Below, piece by piece: positions 1-5,244 of a stretch of DNA of 5,244 bases. The stretch is from Nocardioidaceae bacterium (GTDB taxonomy: Bacteria; Actinomycetota; Actinomycetes; Propionibacteriales; Nocardioidaceae), in contig JACCYS010000025.1 in assembly GCA_013696365.1 (NCBI GenBank), forward strand, positions 1 through 5,244. The letters are read 5' to 3'. Within the stretch, counting starts at the first letter, position 1. Each line of letters opens with the position of its first letter. The position numbers and the translations under genes were made by a program. The notes under the pieces are model-generated. The model saw nothing but the letters and a program-made list of their open reading frames with translations, had not been told where the DNA came from and made no database searches.

Positions 1-304
1 AGCGCCAGACGACCACCAGCGTCACCAGAGCCACGGCGGCGACGGCGAACGTCAGCATCCGGTTGCCGAACTCGATCACCCCGTGCACGCCGAGCTCGCC
101 ATGAACCACGTAGGAGTCCGCGGTGCAGCGCGGCCAGGCCGGACACCCCAGGCCCGACCCGGTCAGTCGTACGGCACCACCGGTCAGCACGATGCCCACG
201 TTGGCCAATAGAGACGCAACCGCCACCGCTCGCAGTGCTCCCGGCCCGGGCGCGCCCGCCCAGCGGTTCGGCAGCCGCGTGCCCGAACCGGACCTCACCG
301 ACAC
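1..304 (-). CDS. ctaA: Heme A synthase, COX15/CtaA family (N-terminal part, cut by window edge)
   Basis: Membrane enzyme that oxidises the heme O methyl group to give heme A for aa3-type cytochrome c oxidase. Only the first 101 codons are in the window; the gene continues past position 1. Translating the minus strand from GTG at 304 gives a basic N-terminus, a first membrane segment (about residues 25-44), then the family signature TGSGLGCPAWPRC (48-60) with the loop cysteine pair C54 and C60, then HGVIEFGNRMLTF (74-86), leading into a second hydrophobic segment (about 84-100). The paired cysteines and the IEF.NR motif are typical of CtaA. GTG 304 is chosen because GGGAG and GAGG stand just upstream; an in-frame GTG at 298 is the alternative. 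It starts 7 bases after the permease stop codon, so it is probably the third gene of the same operon. The family call is firm; the substrate chemistry is inferred from the family. Confidence 0.9.
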   Translation of the reverse strand, partial: MSVRSGSGTRLPNRWAGAPGPGALRAVAVASLLANVGIVLTGGAVRLTGSGLGCPAWPRCTADSYVVHGELGVHGVIEFGNRMLTFAVAAVALVTLVVVWR

Positions 305-309
305 TGAGA

Positions 310-319
310 CCTCACTCCC
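310..319 (-). promoter_or_regulatory. Ribosome binding site for ctaA
   Basis: On the minus strand GGGAG (319-315) and GAGG (313-310) lie upstream of GTG 304, the latter with a 5-base spacer. The site overlaps the stop codon of the permease gene (314-312), which supports translational coupling and favours GTG 304 over the in-frame GTG at 298. Confidence 0.55.
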
Positions 320-1084
320 ACCGGAACGTCCGAGCAGCGACGAGGCCGCCGACTGCGCACCATGCCAGCAGCACCATGCAGGCGGCGAACGGAACACCAG
401 CACCCGCCGATACGTCCCGCAGCCCTTGCGCCAGCGCTCCGGACGGCAGCAACGCCACCAGTGGCTGAATCGTCTGGGGATAGCGTGCCAGCGGAACGAT
501 GACGGCGCCGCCGACCAGAAGCAGGACGTAGACCAGGTTGGCTAGCGCCAGGGTCGCCTCGGCCCGCAGGCTGCCCGCCAAGGCCAGCCCCAGCGCGGTG
601 AATGCGGCGGTGCCAAGCAACAGGACGATCAACCCGGCGACGACGGCTGCGGGTCCTCCCACGGGGGCCCAGCCGAGCATCAGGGAGACCAGACCGACCA
701 GCAGCACCTGCACGGACTCCACTGCCATCACCGCCAGTGTCTTGCCGGCCAGCAGTCCGTGTCGGGGCAGCGGGGTCGCCCCGAGCCGCTTCAGCACTCC
801 GTAGCGTCGCTCGAATCCGGTGGCAATCGCCACCGAGGTGAACGAGGTCGACAACACCGCCAACGCCAACACGCCGGGCGCCAGTATGTCGATGCGGCGC
901 CCTGGCCCGAGGTCAAGCAGGTTGCCGGTGGTGGCGCCAATCACCAGCACCAGCAGCGGCAACACCAGCGCCAGGACCAGTTGCTCACCGTTACGCAGCA
1001 GCAGCCTGGTCTCGATCCTCGCCTGGGCAAGGACCATCCGATCTATTCCGGCCGCGCCTGGGGCGGGAGACAGATCGAGGGGGT

Positions 1085-1088
<4 letters not shown>
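312..1088 (-). CDS. ABC-2 type exporter, membrane permease subunit
   Basis: Integral membrane half of an ABC exporter that partners the ATPase encoded just upstream. The 258-residue protein (usual size for this family) has six hydrophobic stretches at about residues 36-53, 66-88, 115-138, 146-170, 180-200 and 236-252. The ABC-2 hallmark segment FERRYGVLKRLGATPLPR (92-109) lies after the second helix and LLPSGALAQGLR (213-224) before the last. The frame stays open upstream to 1184, but I choose GTG at 1088: it overlaps the ATPase stop as GTGA, has AGAGAG 8 bases upstream, and removes an arginine-rich leader that is only the shadow of the ATPase 3' end. ATG at 1037 is a less likely alternative. 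The same ATPase-permease-CtaA order is known in mycobacteria (Rv1458c-Rv1457c-Rv1456c, from memory), where the substrate is to my knowledge not established. I cannot assign a substrate from sequence. Confidence 0.88.
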
Positions 1089-2008
<920 letters not shown>

Positions 2009-2014
2009 CGAACG

Positions 2015-2020
2015 AGTCTA
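2015..2020 (-). promoter_or_regulatory. Putative -10 element of the ABC exporter/ctaA operon
   Basis: Minus-strand TAGACT matches the actinobacterial -10 pattern TANNNT and ends 6 bases before GTG 2008, so transcription could begin at the start codon itself and give a leaderless mRNA. I see no convincing -35 hexamer at the usual distance, which is common for such promoters. Inference from spacing only. Confidence 0.4.
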
Positions 2021-2059
2021 GGTTCGTGGCGTGCGTCACCCGGCGGCCGGATCGCGGCC

Positions 2060-2080
2060 CCGACGGTTGTGGACCGTCGG
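2060..2080. repeat. Perfect inverted repeat, 8-bp arms, in the divergent intergenic region
   Basis: CCGACGGT (2060-2067) and ACCGTCGG (2073-2080) are exact reverse complements separated by the 5 bases TGTGG. The spacer, plus one base of the left arm, forms the predicted sufR -35 hexamer TTGTGG. The site lies between the two divergent genes and could be the operator of a second regulator, or a hairpin if transcribed from outside. It is not followed by a T-tract, so a terminator role is unlikely. The symmetry is directly visible; the function is unknown. Confidence 0.6.
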
Positions 2081-2095
2081 CAATAACGGCACACT
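2067..2095 (+). promoter_or_regulatory. Putative sufR-sufB-sufD promoter
   Basis: A -35-like TTGTGG (2067-2072) is separated by 17 bases from CACACT (2090-2095), a near match to the actinobacterial -10 pattern TANNNT. The -10 ends 6 bases before the GTG start of sufR at 2102, which predicts a leaderless transcript. No purine-rich ribosome binding site precedes that GTG, which fits. The -10 lacks the consensus first T, so it may be a weak or regulated promoter. Confidence 0.45.
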
Positions 2096-2105
2096 GGTGT
2101 TGTGC
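2089..2105. promoter_or_regulatory. Candidate SufR operator (autoregulatory)
   Basis: GCACA (2089-2093) and TGTGC (2101-2105) are exact reverse complements with a 7-base spacer. The core reads ACACT-N5-TGTGC, one base away from the ACACT-N5-TGTGA motif that I recall being reported for mycobacterial SufR. It covers the predicted -10 and the sufR start codon, so a bound repressor would block RNA polymerase. The palindrome is seen directly. Assignment to SufR rests on that remembered motif and on its position directly in front of sufR. Confidence 0.65.
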
Positions 2106-2845
2106 AATTCGACTCGGCTACCGCGAGGCCCGCAGGCCGCGACACGCATGGTGAGGCACCCACCCGCCAGCGTGTCGTGCGCGTGCTGCTCGAACGCCGC
2201 ACGGCCAGCGCTGCTGAGCTCGCCGAGGCGCTCGGACTGACCGCCGCCGGAGTGCGCCGCCATCTCGACCACCTGTCGGCCGATGGGCACGTCGAGCCAT
2301 GCACCCAACCTCTCGTGGGCCCCGCGGCGGGCGCTCGCGGCCGCGGCCGACCCGCCCGCCACTTCCGGGTGACCGATGCGGGTCGGGACGCACTCGAGCA
2401 GGGCTACGACGACCTGGCTGTGAGCGCGCTGCGCTTCCTCGCCGAGACCGGCGGCAACGACGCGGTGCTCGACTTTGCGCGCCGCCGATGGGCCGAGGTC
2501 GAGGACCGGGTGGCCACTGGGGTCGCGGCGGCACCCGCCGCGAAGCGGCCGGACGCACTGGCACGGGCGCTGACCGCCGACGGGTACGCTGCCTCGGTCC
2601 GCCCCACCCCACACGGCGACCAGGTCTGCCAACATCACTGCCCGGTCGCGCACGTGGCGGCGGAGTTCCCGCAGTTGTGTGAGGCTGAGACAGAGTTCTT
2701 CGCCAGACTGCTGGGACGCCATGTCCAGCGACTCGCGACCATCGCCCACGGCGACGGCGTGTGCACGACGAACGTTCCCCGACCCCACATCGAGAACACA
2801 ACCGCAAACACTCACGGACCACCAGCGGAGAGGACCACCGCATGA
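2102..2845 (+). CDS. sufR: SufR, iron-sulfur-sensing ArsR/DeoR-like repressor of the suf operon
   Basis: Transcription factor that senses Fe-S cluster status and represses the suf operon when it holds a cluster. The 247-residue product has an N-terminal winged helix-turn-helix (about 22-64, including ASAAELAEALGLTAAGVRRHLDHL) and a Gly/Arg-rich wing (about 77-87). The C-terminal sensor region carries cysteines C176, C180 and C193 (C-X3-C-X12-C), plus C221 in GVCTTNVP. The first three match in position the cluster ligands reported for M. tuberculosis SufR (about C175/C179/C192, from memory); a further Cys67 sits near the wing. GTG 2102 is the first start before the helix-turn-helix, with no ribosome binding site, consistent with a leaderless mRNA. 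The stop overlaps the sufB start as ATGA. The last 20 or so residues are low-complexity and encode the sufB ribosome binding site region. The family is clear; redox or nitric-oxide sensing is inferred from homologues. Confidence 0.93.
   Translation: MQFDSATARPAGRDTHGEAPTRQRVVRVLLERRTASAAELAEALGLTAAGVRRHLDHLSADGHVEPCTQPLVGPAAGARGRGRPARHFRVTDAGRDALEQGYDDLAVSALRFLAETGGNDAVLDFARRRWAEVEDRVATGVAAAPAAKRPDALARALTADGYAASVRPTPHGDQVCQHHCPVAHVAAEFPQLCEAETEFFARLLGRHVQRLATIAHGDGVCTTNVPRPHIENTTANTHGPPAERTTA
2827..2834 (+). promoter_or_regulatory. Ribosome binding site for sufB
   Basis: GGAGAGGA lies inside the last codons of sufR, 7 bases before ATG 2842. It is the strongest ribosome binding site in the window and settles the sufB start, ruling out the in-frame extension up to 2761 that would run deep into sufR. 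Confidence 0.85.
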
Positions 2846-4254
2846 CCACCACCGTGCACCCCGAGACCGACGGTCTCGGCCGCTACGAGTACGGCTGGGC
2901 CGACTCCGACGCAGCGGGCTCCGGCGCGCAGCGCGGCCTCAGCGAAACCGTCGTCCGCGACATCTCGTCCAAGAAGGACGAGCCGCAGTGGATGCTCGAC
3001 CTGCGGCTCAAGGGGCTGCGGCTGTTCTACCGCAAGCCGCTGCCGACCTGGGGCGCCGACCTCGGCACCATTGACTTCGACAACATCAAGTACTTCGTGC
3101 GCTCGACCGAGAAGCAGGCCACCTCGTGGGAGGACCTGCCCGCGGACATCAAGAACACCTACGACAAGCTCGGTATCCCCGAGGCCGAGAAGCAGCGCCT
3201 CGTGGCCGGGGTTGCCGCGCAGTACGAGTCCGAGGTCGTCTACCACCAGATCCGCGAGGACCTGGAGGAGCAGGGCGTGCTGTTCCTGGACACTGACACC
3301 GCGCTGCGCGAGCAGCCCGAGCTGTTCAGGGAGTACTTCGCCACCATCATCCCGGTCGGCGACAACAAGTTCTCCGCGCTGAACTCGGCGGTCTGGTCCG
3401 GCGGCTCGTTCATCTACGTCCCCAAGGGCGTGCACGTCGACATCCCGCTGCAGGCGTACTTCCGCATCAACACCGAGAACATGGGCCAGTTCGAGCGGAC
3501 GCTGATCATCGTCGACGAGGACGCCTACGTGCACTACGTCGAGGGCTGCACCGCGCCGATCTACTCCAGCGACTCGCTGCACTCCGCGGTGGTGGAGATC
3601 ATCGTGAAGAAGGGCGGGCGCTGCCGCTACACGACCATCCAGAACTGGTCTAACAACGTCTACAACCTGGTCACCAAGCGGGCCACCTGCGAGGCCGGCG
3701 CCACGATGGAGTGGATCGACGGCAACCTCGGCTCCAAGATCACGATGAAATACCCGGCGGTCTACCTGATGGGCGAGCACGCCCGCGGCGAGACGCTGTC
3801 GATCGCCTTCGCCGGCGAGGGCCAGCACCAAGACGCCGGCTCCAAGATGGTGCACGCGGCACCGCACACCAGCTCGTCAATCATCTCCAAGTCGGTCGCC
3901 CGTGGCGGCGGTCGTACCTCGTACCGCGGCCTGGTGCAGGTGCAGGACGGCGCGCACCACTCCGCCAGCACGGTCAAGTGCGACGCGCTGCTCGTCGACC
4001 AGATCAGCCGCTCCGACACCTATCCCTACGTCGACGTCCGCGAGGACGACGTGTCGATGGGTCACGAGGCGACGGTCTCGAAGGTGAGCGACGACCAGCT
4101 GTTCTACCTGATGAGCCGTGGCATGGAAGAGGACGAGGCGATGGCGATGATCGTGCGCGGCTTCATCGAGCCGATCGCGCGCGAGCTGCCGATGGAGTAC
4201 GCGCTCGAGCTGAACCGGCTTATCGAGATGCAGATGGAAGGCGCCGTCGGGTGA
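2842..4254 (+). CDS. sufB: SufB, Fe-S cluster assembly scaffold protein
   Basis: Core scaffold of the cytoplasmic SUF machine, on which Fe-S clusters form in complex with SufC and SufD using sulfur delivered by SufS/SufU. The complete protein has 470 residues, the normal intein-free size. The N-terminal helical part carries KDEPQWMLDLRLKGL (45-59) and the rest is the beta-helix core. Key residues are present by alignment with E. coli SufB: Cys380 in TVKCDALL matches C405, and His408-Glu409 in GHEATVSK match H433/E434, both needed for cluster assembly. The SYRGLVQV segment (360-367) and the family terminus FIEPIARELPMEYALELNRLIEMQ are intact. VEGCTAPIY (233-241), the region that I recall carries the intein in M. 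tuberculosis SufB, is uninterrupted. ATG 2842 overlaps the sufR stop by 4 bp and follows a strong ribosome binding site. Codon choice is more uniformly C/G-ending than in sufR or sufD, suggesting high expression. Confidence 0.98.
   Translation: MTTTVHPETDGLGRYEYGWADSDAAGSGAQRGLSETVVRDISSKKDEPQWMLDLRLKGLRLFYRKPLPTWGADLGTIDFDNIKYFVRSTEKQATSWEDLPADIKNTYDKLGIPEAEKQRLVAGVAAQYESEVVYHQIREDLEEQGVLFLDTDTALREQPELFREYFATIIPVGDNKFSALNSAVWSGGSFIYVPKGVHVDIPLQAYFRINTENMGQFERTLIIVDEDAYVHYVEGCTAPIYSSDSLHSAVVEIIVKKGGRCRYTTIQNWSNNVYNLVTKRATCEAGATMEWIDGNLGSKITMKYPAVYLMGEHARGETLSIAFAGEGQHQDAGSKMVHAAPHTSSSIISKSVARGGGRTSYRGLVQVQDGAHHSASTVKCDALLVDQISRSDTYPYVDVREDDVSMGHEATVSKVSDDQLFYLMSRGMEEDEAMAMIVRGFIEPIARELPMEYALELNRLIEMQMEGAVG
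4236..4241 (+). promoter_or_regulatory. Ribosome binding site for sufD
   Basis: GGAAGG within the last codons of sufB stands 9 bases before GTG 4251 and supports that start, which shares bases with the sufB stop codon (GTGA). Confidence 0.6.
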
Positions 4255-5244
4255 CCCAAACCCTCACTCCTGCCACCCCACCCAACGTCGCCGCGGCGGT
4301 CGAGACGGTCGCCAGCCACCTGCATCCGGTGGCGTCCTACGACCTGGCAGATCACCCGATGCCGACCGGGCGTGAAGAGGTATGGCGTTTCACCCCGCTC
4401 ACCCGGCTGCGCGGCGCCCTCGACGGCACCGCCTCAAGCGATCACCTGGGCTGGGACTTCGACCCACCCGGGGGGGTTTCCGTCACCGAGATCAGCACCG
4501 CGGAGGCGATCGCCCTCGGCGGTGTCGCTCCGGTGGACCGGACCGCTGCGCTGGCCGTGGATCGATCTGGTGGAGCAGTCCTGATCGACGTGGCCGCGAA
4601 CACCGTGCTCGACCGGCCGCTGGTGGTCAACCTGTCCGGCAAGTCGGTCGACCAGGTCGTCTGGGGTCATGTGGTGCTGCGCATTGGCACCGGCGCGCAG
4701 GCGACCGTGGTGTTCGAGCACACCGGCAGTGCCCGCTACACCGGCTGCACCCAGGTCATCGTGGGCGACAACGCCGCGCTTGACCTGGCCTCGCTGCAGC
4801 TGTGGGACGACGACGCCGTGCACCTGGGTCAGGTCGGCGTACGGGTCGGCCGCGATGCCCGAGTCCGTTCCTTCCAGGCAAGCCTCGGCGGCGACCTCGT
4901 CCGTATGGTCGAGACCGCCGAGTACGACGGCCCGGGTGGCGAGGTGGAGATGCTGGGGCTGTACTTCGTTGACGCCGGCCAGCACATCGAGCACCGGCTG
5001 TTCGTCGACCACAACGAGCCCCGTACGCGCAGCAACGTCGACTACCGCGGCGCCCTGCAGGGCCAAGGTGCACATGCCGTCTGGATCGGTGACGTGCTCA
5101 TCCGTAAGGCAGCCGAAGGCATCGAGACTTACGAGTCCAACCGCAACCTGGTGCTCACCGATGGGTGCCGGGCCGACTCGGTGCCCAACCTGGAGATCGA
5201 GACCGGTGAGATCGAGGGCGCCGGGCACGCCAGCACGACCGGCC
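4251..5244 (+). CDS. sufD: SufD, Fe-S cluster assembly protein (3' end cut by window edge)
   Basis: Partner of SufB in the SufBC2D scaffold complex; helps iron entry and cluster formation. The frame is open from GTG 4251 to the right edge, giving 331 residues; roughly 60 more would be expected for an actinobacterial SufD. The N-terminus has the substrate-like segment TGREEVWRFTPL (39-50). The beta-helix core follows, then the family block DAGQHIEHRLFVDHNEPRTRSNVDYRG (241-267), GIETYESNRNLVL (290-302) and VPNLEIETGEIEGAGHAS (311-328). His326 aligns with the functionally important His360 of E. coli SufD, while the nearby E. coli Cys358 position is not cysteine here, as I recall for actinobacterial SufD in general. 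The GTG start overlaps the sufB stop as GTGA, with GGAAGG upstream, implying coupled translation. A run of seven G (4470-4476) lies early in the gene but the frame is intact across it. sufC and sufS would be expected next. Confidence 0.95.
   Translation, partial: MTQTLTPATPPNVAAAVETVASHLHPVASYDLADHPMPTGREEVWRFTPLTRLRGALDGTASSDHLGWDFDPPGGVSVTEISTAEAIALGGVAPVDRTAALAVDRSGGAVLIDVAANTVLDRPLVVNLSGKSVDQVVWGHVVLRIGTGAQATVVFEHTGSARYTGCTQVIVGDNAALDLASLQLWDDDAVHLGQVGVRVGRDARVRSFQASLGGDLVRMVETAEYDGPGGEVEMLGLYFVDAGQHIEHRLFVDHNEPRTRSNVDYRGALQGQGAHAVWIGDVLIRKAAEGIETYESNRNLVLTDGCRADSVPNLEIETGEIEGAGHASTTG

Noticed and set aside
2060..2080. Inverted repeat read as a rho-independent terminator
   Set aside because: No T-tract follows on either strand and the flanking genes diverge, so there is no transcript end to terminate here.
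2036..2815. Minus-strand open frame opposite sufR (259 codons), and another at 2118-2852
   Set aside because: No recognisable domains and fully antisense to a well-supported sufR; a high-GC shadow.
2761..2841. Upstream extension of SufB
   Set aside because: The added residues lie inside sufR and lack family similarity; a strong ribosome binding site directly precedes ATG 2842.
2812..3867. Long open frame (351 codons) on the minus strand opposite sufB
   Set aside because: Its product is a low-complexity mix rich in V, L, G, R and D with no domain. It arises because G/C-biased third positions of sufB suppress stops on the opposite strand.

Overview
The window is high-GC DNA (roughly two-thirds G+C by eye, with strongly G/C-ending codons) from an actinomycete-type bacterium (Actinomycetota). 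The gene families, the order [ABC ATPase - ABC-2 permease - CtaA] <- -> [SufR - SufB - SufD], the GTG starts and the 4-bp gene overlaps all fit that phylum. I cannot name a genus. Mycobacterium is less likely, because as I recall M. tuberculosis has a large membrane glycosyltransferase gene (Rv1459c type) between the ABC ATPase and sufR, and its SufB carries an intein; neither is present here.

Left part (1-2008, minus strand): a compact three-gene operon read right to left. It encodes a DrrA-type ABC ATPase (2008-1085), an ABC-2 membrane permease (1088-312) that overlaps it by GTGA, and, 7 bases further on, the start of a COX15/CtaA heme A synthase that runs off the left edge. The ATPase and permease should form one exporter of unknown substrate. 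CtaA makes heme A for aa3-type cytochrome oxidase.

Middle (2009-2101): a 93-bp divergent control region. Each side has a promoter-like -10 element ending 6 bases before a GTG start, so both transcripts may be leaderless. On the sufR side a GCACA-N7-TGTGC palindrome covers the -10 and the start codon and is a strong candidate for the SufR autoregulatory operator. A second perfect inverted repeat (8-bp arms, 5-base spacer) surrounds the predicted sufR -35.

Right part (2102-5244, plus strand): the start of the SUF iron-sulfur cluster assembly operon. It holds sufR (Fe-S-sensing repressor with a C-X3-C-X12-C cluster motif), sufB (complete, 470 residues, no intein) and sufD (cut by the right edge). 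Consecutive genes overlap by 4 bp (ATGA, GTGA), implying translational coupling. SufB and SufD form the scaffold on which clusters are built, normally with the ATPase SufC and the cysteine desulfurase SufS, which would be expected beyond the right edge. SufR probably closes a feedback loop by repressing the operon when clusters are plentiful.

This is largely a conserved housekeeping locus and I see no mobile element, CRISPR array, RNA gene or clearly novel system. The most interesting part is the divergent control region.
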